DNA from: JABWBD01 sp040768665
Lineage (GTDB): Bacteria > Planctomycetota > Planctomycetia > Pirellulales > Thermoguttaceae
Reading direction: 5' to 3'
Length of the DNA stretch: 64,000 nt
Assembly: GCA_040768665.1 (NCBI GenBank)
Contig: JAXGMN010000022.1
Coordinates: 62,001-126,000, forward strand
A model generated the notes under the pieces. That model saw only the letters and a program-made list of their open reading frames with translations. It ran no database searches and was not told the DNA's origin. Shown here in pieces: positions 26,374 to 34,562 of this stretch. Numbering within the stretch: position 1 is the stretch's first letter; the number at the start of each line of letters is the position of its first letter. The translations under genes and the position numbers were made by a program.

Positions 26374-27480
26374 CTATGCGGGATTCCGACTCGACTTTGG
26401 AAGGCAGCGAAGGAAAAAGCCGAGCCAATTGCCGTGAAAGACGGCATCGATCTCGGCGTCCGAGTAACCGCGGACCGAGAGAATCCCACCGAGCTTCTGC
26501 AAATCAGCGATCGTGTCCAGGCCATCGGGAGTCTGCTCGGTTCCGTAGCCGCCATCGAGATCGCTGCCAATGGCTGCGTGGCGGCAGTTGCCGGCCAGTT
26601 GGCAGATGTGATCGATATGATCGGCGACGGACTCTAGCTTGACAGCCTCGCGCGGCACCTTCTCGATCTTCCAGTCCGGGTAGAGCATCCAGGCATCCAT
26701 GGCAACCCCGACAATTGCCTCGCGTCCGATGAGCCCCCGGATTTGTTCATCGGAGAACTGCCGCTGATTCGGTACCAATTCCCGGCAGTTGTTGTGGCTT
26801 GCCATCACCGGCCCGGAGAATCGATCGATCGCTTCGAAAAAGGCTTCGTCGGCGAGGTGTGTCACGTCGAGGATCATTCCCAGCCGCGCGAACTCTTCGA
26901 GGAGCCGAACGCCCGCCGGCGTCAGTCCGCCCGATGCGCTCGTGCCGGCTGCGTATCGGCTCATGCCGTAATGGGCGAGGCTCACCGAACGGAGCCCGTC
27001 TCGAAACCACGCATCCGCCTGCCGGGGTGAAACGATCGGATCGGCGCCTTCCATCGCCAGGATGATGCCGACCGGCAGCCCTGAACGGTCGTCGGTTTGC
27101 CATTCGGCCCAGTGGCGGTCGAGATCGTCTGCCGTGTGGAGCATGCGGATCTCACCCTGCTCTTCCAGGAGTCGGTAGTAGGCGAGTTGCCCCTGGCCGA
27201 CGGCATATGTGATCTCGGCGGAGCGGTAGTCGAGGCTCTGACGCGGAAATCCTTCGGCCGGTCGGACCTCGGGCTTGGTGCGGGCCTGGATCGTCGCCAG
27301 GCAGATCGCCACGCCGGCGCGCCGCAGTTCCGGAAGGCAGGTGGTGGCATGGCCGCGTGCGTCGTCGTCGGTCATGCCTTGCTCGTAGCGGTTGATTTCG
27401 TCAAGCGGTTGCCGCAGGTCACGGCCCCACGACAGGGCGTTCCAGGCAAGGTCCAAATGCGTATCGATGAGGAGTCTCAT
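26374..27480 (-). CDS. Membrane-dipeptidase family (M19) hydrolase
   Basis: A 368-residue zinc hydrolase with the renal dipeptidase fold. It shows the metal-binding start LLIDTHLDLAWNAL, the bridging acid in GIILAMEGADPIVSP, ILDVTHLADEAFF and MASHNNCRELVPN (histidine ligands), and AIGSDLDGGYG near the C-terminus. The family cleaves dipeptides or related amides, often with D-residues; here no signal peptide is present, so it is cytosolic. Its ATG overlaps the TGA of the upstream dehydrogenase by 4 bp and the amidohydrolase follows after 2 bp, indicating one operon. In the context of a D-threonine-aldolase-like gene nearby, a D-amino-acid-containing substrate is possible, as inference. Confidence 0.88.
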   Translation of the reverse strand: MRLLIDTHLDLAWNALSWGRDLRQPLDEINRYEQGMTDDDARGHATTCLPELRRAGVAICLATIQARTKPEVRPAEGFPRQSLDYRSAEITYAVGQGQLAYYRLLEEQGEIRMLHTADDLDRHWAEWQTDDRSGLPVGIILAMEGADPIVSPRQADAWFRDGLRSVSLAHYGMSRYAAGTSASGGLTPAGVRLLEEFARLGMILDVTHLADEAFFEAIDRFSGPVMASHNNCRELVPNQRQFSDEQIRGLIGREAIVGVAMDAWMLYPDWKIEKVPREAVKLESVADHIDHICQLAGNCRHAAIGSDLDGGYGTEQTPDGLDTIADLQKLGGILSVRGYSDAEIDAVFHGNWLGFFLRCLPKSSRNPA

Positions 27481-28433
27481 GGATGTTCCAGCGGAAATAA
27501 CTTGTTCAAAAGCTCTCGCGTCGCCCAGGCATGCTCGCGCAGCAACTCCTCCCAGCGCCGGGCATCCTCCTCGGTGTACGGGTAGAACCCGCGGCCGTTG
27601 GCGGTTCCTCGGGCGTCCTCCTCCGCCAACTTCGCCAACGCTCGGGGGACCTCGGTAGCATTACTCAACGTCGGCAGCACCCCTCGGACCGCGCGGGCGT
27701 AGAGGGCCGGCCCGCCGCTGATATCCATCCACCGGAAAGGCCCGCAAAGGCTCGTCCATACGGCAGCGGCGTTGCGGAACGAAAGGTCGATCGTTTCGGC
27801 GTCGGCGACGCCCATCTCCAGGATGTTCAATGCCTCGCGGTAGATCGCATAACCCAGCCGGTTCACGATGAAGCCCGGCACATCCTTCTCGACCAGAGCA
27901 GGCTCCTTGCCGATTGCGCGGGCCAGTTCCGCCGCCGCATGGAACGGCCCGTCCGCCGTCTGTTCGCCGCGGATGAGTTCGAGAAAACGCGTGCAGTGCG
28001 CCGGTTCGGCCCAATGCATGCCAAGAAAACGCTCCGGGTGCGTCCGGTCGCGCTGAAGGTGGCTGATCGGCAGGGCGGATGTATTGCTGGCAATGGGGAT
28101 TTCCGGGGAAACCAGCGCCTCGAGCGTATCGAAGACCTCCCGTTTCGCCGCCATGTCCTCCGCCACGCTCTCGATGACAAACTCGCACTCGGCAAACTGG
28201 TCCCAGTCTCCCACGGGCTCGTAGCGATTGGGCCACTGGGCGATCAGTTCTTCGGGAAAACCGGCCCGCTCGACAAGATCCCGAATTGCCTGGGCAATGT
28301 ATCGGCGCGCGGCATCGTGGGTCTCGGCACGTCGCGTGTAGCCGATAACCCGGAAGCCGTGGGCCAGGAAACAGGCGCAAATGCCGCGGCCCAGCAATCC
28401 CAAGCCGGCGACGCCGATCGTCCGCAGGTGCAT
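27477..28433 (-). CDS. 3-hydroxyacyl-CoA dehydrogenase-like / L-gulonate dehydrogenase-like
   Basis: A 318-residue NAD-dependent dehydrogenase. The N-terminal Rossmann fold reads TIGVAGLGLLGRGICACFLA (GxGxxG), followed by FVIESVAEDMAAKREVFDTL, IASNTSALPISHLQ and FLGMHWAEPAHCTRFLELIR. The C-terminal dimerisation domain starts KDVPGFIVNRLGYAIYREAL. This is the 3HCDH architecture without a fused hydratase; the same family includes L-gulonate 3-dehydrogenase and carnitine dehydrogenase, so the substrate may be a sugar acid rather than a CoA ester. It starts the minus-strand operon with the dipeptidase and amidohydrolase, and is divergent from the aldolase-SDR cluster. Cytosolic. Confidence 0.85.
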   Translation of the reverse strand: MHLRTIGVAGLGLLGRGICACFLAHGFRVIGYTRRAETHDAARRYIAQAIRDLVERAGFPEELIAQWPNRYEPVGDWDQFAECEFVIESVAEDMAAKREVFDTLEALVSPEIPIASNTSALPISHLQRDRTHPERFLGMHWAEPAHCTRFLELIRGEQTADGPFHAAAELARAIGKEPALVEKDVPGFIVNRLGYAIYREALNILEMGVADAETIDLSFRNAAAVWTSLCGPFRWMDISGGPALYARAVRGVLPTLSNATEVPRALAKLAEEDARGTANGRGFYPYTEEDARRWEELLREHAWATRELLNKLFPLEHP

Positions 28434-28488
28434 GAGTACTACCTCGCGTTCGGTCCCTCAAGTGCTGCAACAGGTGGACTTCGCCATA

Positions 28489-28589
28489 AGAGCCTATCCC
28501 AAAACCTCGCGGGGAGAAGGGGACAGGCACATTTTGCTCCGAAGACTCCGCAAAATGAGCCAGTCTTCGACGGTTTTGGGATAGGCTCT
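28489..28589. repeat. Complete palindromic element with 18-bp perfect outer arms
   Basis: The outer arms AGAGCCTATCCCAAAACC and GGTTTTGGGATAGGCTCT are perfect inverted repeats. Inside, GGGGACAGGCACATTTTGC faces GCAAAATGAGCCAGTC. The copy lies in the divergent spacer between the dehydrogenase and aldolase genes. CCATAA stands on both sides (28484-28489 and 28592-28597). It is the reference copy for the family. The rest of the spacer to 28867 shows no gene. Confidence 0.9.
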
Positions 28590-28867
28590 AACCATAACGG
28601 CTTCCAGGCCGCGCGGCAATCCTCGTGATCTGAAGGAAAACTGGTCGGGCAGTCAGGTGTGACGTACTTGCGTGGAATCCTGGACATTGCGAAGTGAGCG
28701 GGGAAGCATTACAATCGCGGGCACCTCGCCGTTGCATCCGTCGCCGAGGCTTGCTCGGCACCGGCATTGTCACGACGGATCTCCAGCCATCCTTCGAATA
28801 CCCACCCCCCCCGAAGTTGGCGAGCGAAAGGTTTCGCCAGCGTCATCCACTCTGGAGCAGACCCCAT

Positions 28868-29659
28868 ATGCGATCCAGCCGCGTGAAGGCAAAACTCAGT
28901 CGGAACGAGCCCGTTCTGATCACCGTGCTCCACCTGATCGACCCGTCGCTGTTCGAACTGACTAGCCTGATGGGTTTTGACGGCATCTGGATGGACATGG
29001 AGCACCATACGTACAGCGTGGAAACGGCGGCAAGTCTGATGCGAGCCGCCCGGATTGGCTGTGCCGACATCATTGCGCGTCCGGCAAAGGGGGAATTCAT
29101 GCGGATGCTCCGGATGCTGGAAGCGGGTGCCCAGGGGATCATGTATCCCCGCTGCGACGATGCTGCTGAAGCGACCGAAGTGGTTCGTTGGGCCAAGTTT
29201 GCGCCGATGGGGACGCGTGGATTTGACGGCGGCAATCCCGACATGCCGTATTGCGTCATGCCGATCGACCGGTACGTCCGCGAGGCGAACGAAGAAACTT
29301 TTATCATCGCGCAGATCGAGTCGCCGGAAGCTCTCGACCGCGTCGACGAGATTGCCGCGGTCGAGGGGGTCGATATTCTCATGCTTGGACCGGCCGATTT
29401 TAGCATTCTCAGCGGCATCCCCGGCCAGTTCGACCACGAACTGATCCATGATGCTCGCCGTCGGATCGCGGCAGCCGCAAGAAAGCATGGGAAGCACTGG
29501 GGATGCCCGAGCGGCTCCGCTGAGCTCACACGGCAGTTGCTCGAGCAGGGCGCTCGATTCATCTGCCATGGAGCGGACATCGTGTTGGTCAAGAACGGGC
29601 TGGAGCAGATTCAGCAGGCATTCGGTCCGCTCGGTTTTGGGTTCGACAACCGTCTGTGA
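28868..29659 (+). CDS. HpcH/HpaI-family aldolase
   Basis: A 264-residue (beta/alpha)8 class II aldolase-like enzyme of the 2-keto-3-deoxy sugar-acid aldolase type. Key blocks are GFDGIWMDMEHHTYSVET, the arginine segment DIIARPAKGE, the metal-binding region AGAQGIMYPRCDDA, GTRGFDGGNPD, FIIAQIESPEAL and ILMLGPADFSIL. These agree with enzymes that cleave 4-hydroxy-2-oxo acids to pyruvate and an aldehyde using a divalent metal. The start ATG 28868 has GGAG 11 bp upstream. It leads a plus-strand cluster with Gfo/Idh, two SDRs, another Gfo/Idh and a PLP enzyme, supporting a sugar-acid catabolic route. Confidence 0.85.
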   Translation: MRSSRVKAKLSRNEPVLITVLHLIDPSLFELTSLMGFDGIWMDMEHHTYSVETAASLMRAARIGCADIIARPAKGEFMRMLRMLEAGAQGIMYPRCDDAAEATEVVRWAKFAPMGTRGFDGGNPDMPYCVMPIDRYVREANEETFIIAQIESPEALDRVDEIAAVEGVDILMLGPADFSILSGIPGQFDHELIHDARRRIAAAARKHGKHWGCPSGSAELTRQLLEQGARFICHGADIVLVKNGLEQIQQAFGPLGFGFDNRL

Positions 29660-29708
29660 GGGCAGCAGTTCCGACAGCAGGCAAGCGGCACCGGCCACGA
29701 GATCCCCA

Positions 29709-30716
29709 ATGTCCCAAGAAACTGAAGTTCTCGTCGTCGGCGTGGGTTCGATCGGCGAGCGTCACCTGCGATGCTTCCAGCATACCGGCAGGGCAAGCGT
29801 CGCTGTGTGCGAGGTCAACGGCGAGCTGCGCAGGCGCATTGCCGAGACGTACGGCGTTGCCAGAGCTTACCCCAACCTGGATGCCGCTCTCGCCGACCGC
29901 CACACGGCCGCCGTGATCTGTGCCCCGGCGCATCTGCATATTCCCATGGCGAAGAGACTCGCCGAAGCCGGGATCCACCTGCTGATCGAGAAGCCGCTCA
30001 GCACCAGTCTCGACGGAGTGGAAGAGCTCCGCCAGGCGGTCGCCCGGCAGAACATCCTCGCGGCCGTGGCCTACGTTCAGCGGGCCCAACCGGCGCTGGA
30101 GGCAATGAAACAGGCGCTCGACTCCGGCCGGTTCGGTCGCCCGGTCCAACTGGTCGTCCAGTGCGGACAACACTTTCCCACCTACCGACCGGCCTACCGG
30201 GAGATCTACTACAAGGACCGGGCGACCGGCGGCGGCGCAATCCAGGATGCGCTGACCCATATGCTCAACGCGGCGGAGTGGCTCGTCGGACCGATCGATC
30301 GGGTGGCCGCCGACGCCGCTCACCAGGTCTTGGAAGGAGTGGAGGTCGAAGACACCGTCAACGTCCTCGCCCGGCACGGGGCTGTCGTGGCATCGTACAG
30401 CCTGAATCAGCACCAGGCGCCGAACGAGATTCTGTTCACGGTCATCGGCGACAAGGGAGTCTGCCGATGGGAACCGCACAAAAACCGCTGGCGTTGGATG
30501 ACCGAACCCGGCGGCGCCTGGCACGACGAACCCTTCGGCACAATCGAGCGCGACACCGTATTTATTCGCCAGGCCAACGCATTCCTCGACGCCCTGGGAG
30601 GCAAACGCCCCCCTCTCTGCACACTTGATGAGGCCATTCAGACGCTTCGGGTGAACCTCGCGGTTCTTGCTGCAGCCGAGCAACAAGCCTGGCGGCGGGT
30701 GGGGAAGGACGAATGA
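29709..30716 (+). CDS. Gfo/Idh/MocA-family oxidoreductase
   Basis: A 335-residue NAD(P)-dependent oxidoreductase. The Rossmann start is VLVVGVGSIGERHLRCFQHT, followed by AAVICAPAHLHIPMAKRLAE and the family signature LLIEKPLSTSLDGVEELRQA with its EKP lysine. The C-terminal alpha/beta domain has ATGGGAIQDALTHMLNAAEW, the substrate-side His region. Such enzymes oxidise or reduce pyranoses and inositols. The start ATG 29709 lies 50 bp after the aldolase stop. A 15-bp-arm hairpin follows before the SDR gene. Confidence 0.88.
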   Translation: MSQETEVLVVGVGSIGERHLRCFQHTGRASVAVCEVNGELRRRIAETYGVARAYPNLDAALADRHTAAVICAPAHLHIPMAKRLAEAGIHLLIEKPLSTSLDGVEELRQAVARQNILAAVAYVQRAQPALEAMKQALDSGRFGRPVQLVVQCGQHFPTYRPAYREIYYKDRATGGGAIQDALTHMLNAAEWLVGPIDRVAADAAHQVLEGVEVEDTVNVLARHGAVVASYSLNQHQAPNEILFTVIGDKGVCRWEPHKNRWRWMTEPGGAWHDEPFGTIERDTVFIRQANAFLDALGGKRPPLCTLDEAIQTLRVNLAVLAAAEQQAWRRVGKDE

Positions 30717-30727
30717 CCAAAATTGTC

Positions 30728-30761
30728 ATCAGCCCGGCTGCTCGGAAGCAGCCGGGCTGAT
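30728..30761. other. Perfect 15-bp-arm hairpin between Gfo/Idh and SDR genes
   Basis: ATCAGCCCGGCTGCT and AGCAGCCGGGCTGAT enclose a CGGA tetraloop. No T run follows, so it is not a classical terminator; it may stabilise the 3' end of the upstream mRNA or attenuate read-through. It is unlike the GGGGAC elements. Confidence 0.7.
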
Positions 30762-30780
30762 ATGCGGGTACTGATGACTG

Positions 30781-31560
30781 ATGACTAAGATTCTTGACAG
30801 CTTTCGGCTTACCGGCAAAACGGCCGTGGTCAGCGGTGGGGCCGGTCTGTATGGCCGCCAGATCGCCGAGGCGTTGGCCGAGGCGGGAGCGCGGACTTTT
30901 ATGGCCAGCCGGAACCAGGAAAAGCTCCGGGCGCAGGCAGCGGGGTTTCGCCGTGCCGGGCTCGACGTCACCGCCTTGGAACTGGATCAGGGCTGCGAAG
31001 AGTCGATTAATTCGCTGCTGGGGCAGGTGGTCGATCTGGCGGGCGGAGTCGATATCCTCGTCAACAACGCCGTGCTCCGCCCTATGGCCGACTGGTCCAG
31101 CCCCGCAGAGGCGTTCGCCGAGAGTATGCGAGTCAACGCCACGGGCATCTTCATGATGACCCGCGCGTTCGGCGAGCATATGGCAGAGCGCGGCGGCGGC
31201 AGCATCATCAACGTAGGTTCGATTCAGGGCATGGTCGGGCCCGATTTCACCCTGTACGAAGGGCTCGACTGGGGCACCCCGCCCGACTACTTCTTTCACA
31301 AGGCCGGCATGATCAATTTCTCTCGCTTTGCCGCTGCGAAGCTCGGACCGCGGCGAGTCCGCGTCAACACGATCAGTCCCGGCGGCTTTTTCAACAACCA
31401 GGATCCGCGATTCGTCGAGCGCTATAACGCTCGCACGCTGCTGGGCCGCATGGCTGGCGAAACCGACCTCAAAGGCGTCATTGTTTTTCTCGCTTCGGAT
31501 GCGTCGGCTTATGTCACTGGTGCAAACATCGCAGTCGATGCCGGCTACACGAGCAAGTAA
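30781..31560 (+). CDS. Short-chain dehydrogenase/reductase (SDR)
   Basis: A 259-residue classical SDR. It shows the cofactor loop TAVVSGGAGLYGRQIAEALA (a TGxxxGxG variant), the strand VDILVNNAVLRPM (NNA motif), the serine of the active site in IINVGSIQGMVG, and the C-terminal ITGAN-like pattern YVTGANIAVDAGYTSK. The usual YxxxK appears as YFFHKAG, which keeps the Tyr and Lys spacing. It is followed after 2 bp by a second SDR, so the two are translated from one message. The start ATG 30781 has a weak ribosome binding site and lies in a short TGATGAC tandem repeat. Confidence 0.88.
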   Translation: MTKILDSFRLTGKTAVVSGGAGLYGRQIAEALAEAGARTFMASRNQEKLRAQAAGFRRAGLDVTALELDQGCEESINSLLGQVVDLAGGVDILVNNAVLRPMADWSSPAEAFAESMRVNATGIFMMTRAFGEHMAERGGGSIINVGSIQGMVGPDFTLYEGLDWGTPPDYFFHKAGMINFSRFAAAKLGPRRVRVNTISPGGFFNNQDPRFVERYNARTLLGRMAGETDLKGVIVFLASDASAYVTGANIAVDAGYTSK

Positions 31561-31562
31561 CC

Positions 31563-32348
31563 ATGAAACATCTTTTTGATCTGAGCGGACGGACGGCCTG
31601 CGTAATCGGCGGCGGAGGATACCTCGGCGGACCGGTCTGCGAGGCACTTGCTTCTCACGGCGCCCACGTGGCGGTGGCCGACCGCCGGTTCGACGCCGCC
31701 CAAAGCATGGCAGGGCGCCTGGGCGAATTGGGTTTATCGGCCGAGGCTCTGGAACTGGACGTCTGTAACGAGTCGGGAGTTGCCGAGACGTTTGATCAAC
31801 TTGCCGATAAGTACGGCAGTCTGGACATTGTTGTCAACACGACAACGTGGTCAACCGGCAAGAAGATGGAGGAAATGACGCTCGACGATTGGCAGTCGGG
31901 TACGCGCGTGGCGCTTGGCGGGGCCTTCGTCGTCGGCCGGGAAGCGGGCCGGGTGATGGTTCGTCAGGGGCGAGGCAGCATCATCCAGTTTGGCAGCATG
32001 TACGGTCTGGTGAGCCCCGATCCTCGCGTGTACGGCACCAAGTGGACCTGCAATCCGCCCGACTACGAGGCGGCCAAGGCCGGCATCCTGCAGCTCGTCC
32101 GGTATCAGGCGGTCATGTGGGCACCGCAGGGGGTGCGTGTGAATGCCGTCGTGCCCGGCCCGTACCCGAATCCGGCCGGGATGGGCGCCGACCGTGAGTT
32201 CATCGAGCAGCTCAGTCGCCGCGTGCCGATGGGGAGGGTTGGACGTGCCGAGGAGATCGCCGGCGCCGTGGTATTTCTGGCTTCCGATGCCGCCAGCTAC
32301 GTGACGGGCACGTACGTCACCGTTGATGGCGGGTGGACGGCCTGGTAA
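31563..32348 (+). CDS. Short-chain dehydrogenase/reductase (SDR), second copy
   Basis: A 261-residue classical SDR, paralogous in order of motifs to the preceding gene. The cofactor loop is ACVIGGGGYLGGPVCEALAS, the strand LDIVVNTTTWSTG replaces NNA by NTT, the active-site serine sits in IIQFGSMYGLVSPDPR, the Tyr-Lys pair in PDYEAAKAG and the end is YVTGTYVTVDGGWTAW. The changed NNA motif is unusual. It begins 2 bp after the first SDR and ends just before the second Gfo/Idh gene (RBS within the tail), so it is inside the operon. Confidence 0.87.
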   Translation: MKHLFDLSGRTACVIGGGGYLGGPVCEALASHGAHVAVADRRFDAAQSMAGRLGELGLSAEALELDVCNESGVAETFDQLADKYGSLDIVVNTTTWSTGKKMEEMTLDDWQSGTRVALGGAFVVGREAGRVMVRQGRGSIIQFGSMYGLVSPDPRVYGTKWTCNPPDYEAAKAGILQLVRYQAVMWAPQGVRVNAVVPGPYPNPAGMGADREFIEQLSRRVPMGRVGRAEEIAGAVVFLASDAASYVTGTYVTVDGGWTAW

Positions 32349-32359
32349 GGAGGCTCGCC

Positions 32360-33322
32360 GTGGCTCTCGTGAGAAACCCGCAGAGAATTCGGCTGGCGAT
32401 GCTCGGAATGGTGGAGGGCAACGGCCATCCGTATAGCTGGAGCGCCATTGTCAACGGCGATTACGATCCTCAAATCATCAACGAAGCCGGCTATCCCACG
32501 ATCACGCAGTACCTCGGCGTCCAGCCCAAGGGCGCCTTGGGGATCGACGGCGTGAAGGTCACGCATGTCTGGTGCGACGATCGCTCCGACGCTGAGAAGG
32601 TGGCGTGCTCGGCGCGAATTCCCAATGTCGTAGCAGCTCCGGAGGACGTGATCGGTAAGGTGGACGCCGTCGTCATCCCCACCGACAAGGGTTGGGAGCA
32701 CCTCGCCCGCGCGAAACCGTTTCTCGAAGCCGGGCTGCCCGTCTTCATTGACAAGCCGCTCACCGACCGCGAGGACCACCTTCGCCAGTTTGTCCGCTGG
32801 CATCGGCAGGGCAAGGCGCTGCTGTCGACCAGCGCCATGCGGTATTCCCTTGAATTCTCCCATCTCCGCCAGTTGCTTCCCGAGGTGGGCCGGCTGCGGC
32901 TGCTTACGATCACGATGCACAAGAGCTGGGAACGGTATGGAATTCATGCCCTGGAGGCGGTATATCCGTTTCTCGCGCCAGGTGGTTGGCTGAGCGTGGC
33001 CAACACCGGCAGCGTCGAGGCAAACATCGTCCATGCCCGTCATCGCGACGGCGTGGAGGTGGTTTTGGCCTCGATCCAGGATCTCGTCGGTGCGTACGGC
33101 ATCCTCCACGTCTACGGAACGGGGGGTTTTCTGAGCAGCCGGTTTTCCGATTCGTACCACGCCTTTCGAAAGCAGTTGGAGAGTTTTGTCGACTACCTTC
33201 GCACCGGAAACCCGCCGTTTGGGTTCTCGCAAACGATCGAGCAGATGAAGATCATCATCGCCGCGGTCCGCAGCCGCGACCAATCCGGTCGACGGGTCTC
33301 ACTGGATGAAATCGAGGTTTGA
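32360..33322 (+). CDS. Gfo/Idh-like oxidoreductase, second copy
   Basis: A 320-residue oxidoreductase of the Gfo/Idh/MocA superfamily. I start it at GTG 32360, 6 bp after GGAGG, which places the start 11 bp after the SDR stop. The N-terminus (IRLAMLGMVEGNGHPYSWSA) is a divergent Rossmann loop, VDAVVIPTDKGWEHLARAKP and LPVFIDKPLTDREDHLRQFV carry the family DKP signature. The C-terminal part includes TITMHKSWERYGIHALEAVY, which could hold the catalytic His. It ends GAGGTTTGA, and this end is part of a 31-bp duplication created around a palindromic element at 33343-33425. Confidence 0.85.
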   Translation: MALVRNPQRIRLAMLGMVEGNGHPYSWSAIVNGDYDPQIINEAGYPTITQYLGVQPKGALGIDGVKVTHVWCDDRSDAEKVACSARIPNVVAAPEDVIGKVDAVVIPTDKGWEHLARAKPFLEAGLPVFIDKPLTDREDHLRQFVRWHRQGKALLSTSAMRYSLEFSHLRQLLPEVGRLRLLTITMHKSWERYGIHALEAVYPFLAPGGWLSVANTGSVEANIVHARHRDGVEVVLASIQDLVGAYGILHVYGTGGFLSSRFSDSYHAFRKQLESFVDYLRTGNPPFGFSQTIEQMKIIIAAVRSRDQSGRRVSLDEIEV

Positions 33323-33456
33323 CCGCATGACCATAATTCAGAGGCTATTCTAAAGCTTCGCGAGGAGAAGGGGACAGGCACATTTTGCTCCGAAGACTCC
33401 GCAAAATGAGCCAGTCCCCGACCGTTCGAGGTTTGACCGCATGACCATAATTCAGA
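33312..33456. repeat. Palindromic element bracketed by a 31-bp direct duplication
   Basis: The 31 bp starting TCGAGGTTTGACCGCATGAC occur at 33312-33342 and again at 33426-33456. Between them lie 83 bp of element (33343-33425) with GGGGACAGGCACATTTTGCT and GCAAAATGAGCCAGTCCCC, as in the 28489 copy. The duplicated block contains the stop of the Gfo/Idh gene and the start of the next gene, so both genes stay intact and a decoy ATG at 33327 opens an 8-codon frame. Confidence 0.9.
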
Positions 33457-34556
33457 CGATTTCGCCGGACCGCCGCGTGATCGGTTCTGCGATCGAGGAC
33501 CTGGACACGCCCGTTCTGCTTCTGGACGGTACGGCCTGCCAGCGCAATCTCCGCCGCATGGCCGAGTTCTTCCGCGTCCGCAAAACGCAGTTGCGGCCGC
33601 ATTTCAAGAACCACAAATGTCCCGAGCTTGCCCGCCGGCAGTGGGAGGCGGGATCGCTCGTCGGCTTCACCTGTGCGAAGCTCGGCGAGGCCGAGGTCCT
33701 GGTCGAACATGGCTTCGAGGATGTCCTGATCGCCAACCAGGTCGTCGGCTGCCGGAAGCTCGGCCGGCTGACTACCTTGGCCGGCAGGGCCCGGGTGATG
33801 GTGGCGATCGACGAATTTGAGCAAGCCCGGGCGATTTCCGAGGCGGCCTCGGCGGCCGGTGTCACCGTGGGCGTGGTGGTTGAGGTGGATATTGGCATGG
33901 GCCGTTGCGGCGTTGGGCCCGGGGAGGCGGCTGTCAAGCTCGTGGAGAAGATCGTCGCTCTTGACGGGCTCCACTTCCGCGGCATCCAGGCGTACGAGGG
34001 GCACGCGGTCTATACGAACGATCCCGGCCGCCGCCGAGAGAGCGTCGAGCAGTCGATGGCCCAGGCGGTCGCTACGCGCCGGCAACTCGAGCAGCGGGGC
34101 ATCCCCGTCGAGTTGATCAGCGGCGGTTCGTCGTCGACCTACGCGATCACCGGCCTGATCGACGGAGTGGACGAGATCCAGGCGGGCACCTACGCCACGA
34201 TGGACTGGCGCTATGCGGAGATGGCGCCGGAGTTCGAGATCGCGCTGTCGGTGCTTGCGCGAGTGATCAGCAAGCGACCGGGGGTCGCGGTGCTCGACGT
34301 CGGCGTGAAGGGCGCCGGCGCCGAATTCGGCCCCCCGAAGATCAAGAATACTCCGCAGGCCACCGTGCCTTCGTTCATGTCCGAGGAGCATTGTGTCGTA
34401 AGAGACGCCCCCGACGCATGGCGCGTCGGCGACGCCGTACAACTCCTTCCCAGCCATGCGTGCACCACGTGCAATCTTCACCGCGCGGTGCACGTTCACG
34501 AAGACGGTCGGGTCGTGGATCTCTGGCCGATCGAAGGCTCCGGCAGGCTCGCTTGA
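33441..34556 (+). CDS. D-threonine aldolase / D-hydroxyaspartate dehydratase-like PLP enzyme
   Basis: A 371-residue fold-type III PLP enzyme (alanine-racemase N-terminal barrel). DTPVLLLDGTACQRNLRRMA opens the fold; the PLP lysine lies in LRPHFKNHKCPELARRQ (about residue 56). VVVEVDIGMGRCGV and the phosphate-binding SGGSSSTY follow, and the C-terminal metal site appears as LLPSHACTTCNLH (His and Cys ligands). The group acts on D-threonine, D-3-hydroxyaspartate or D-serine. It ends the plus-strand cluster, with the convergent yeiP 7 bp beyond. Its true start is the second copy of the duplicated start region, ATG 33441. Confidence 0.87.
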   Translation: MTIIQTISPDRRVIGSAIEDLDTPVLLLDGTACQRNLRRMAEFFRVRKTQLRPHFKNHKCPELARRQWEAGSLVGFTCAKLGEAEVLVEHGFEDVLIANQVVGCRKLGRLTTLAGRARVMVAIDEFEQARAISEAASAAGVTVGVVVEVDIGMGRCGVGPGEAAVKLVEKIVALDGLHFRGIQAYEGHAVYTNDPGRRRESVEQSMAQAVATRRQLEQRGIPVELISGGSSSTYAITGLIDGVDEIQAGTYATMDWRYAEMAPEFEIALSVLARVISKRPGVAVLDVGVKGAGAEFGPPKIKNTPQATVPSFMSEEHCVVRDAPDAWRVGDAVQLLPSHACTTCNLHRAVHVHEDGRVVDLWPIEGSGRLA

Positions 34557-34562
34557 TGCGGA

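Noticed and set aside
30728..30761. Rho-independent terminator inside the aldolase cluster
   Set aside because: The hairpin is perfect but no T run follows and the next gene continues on the same strand.
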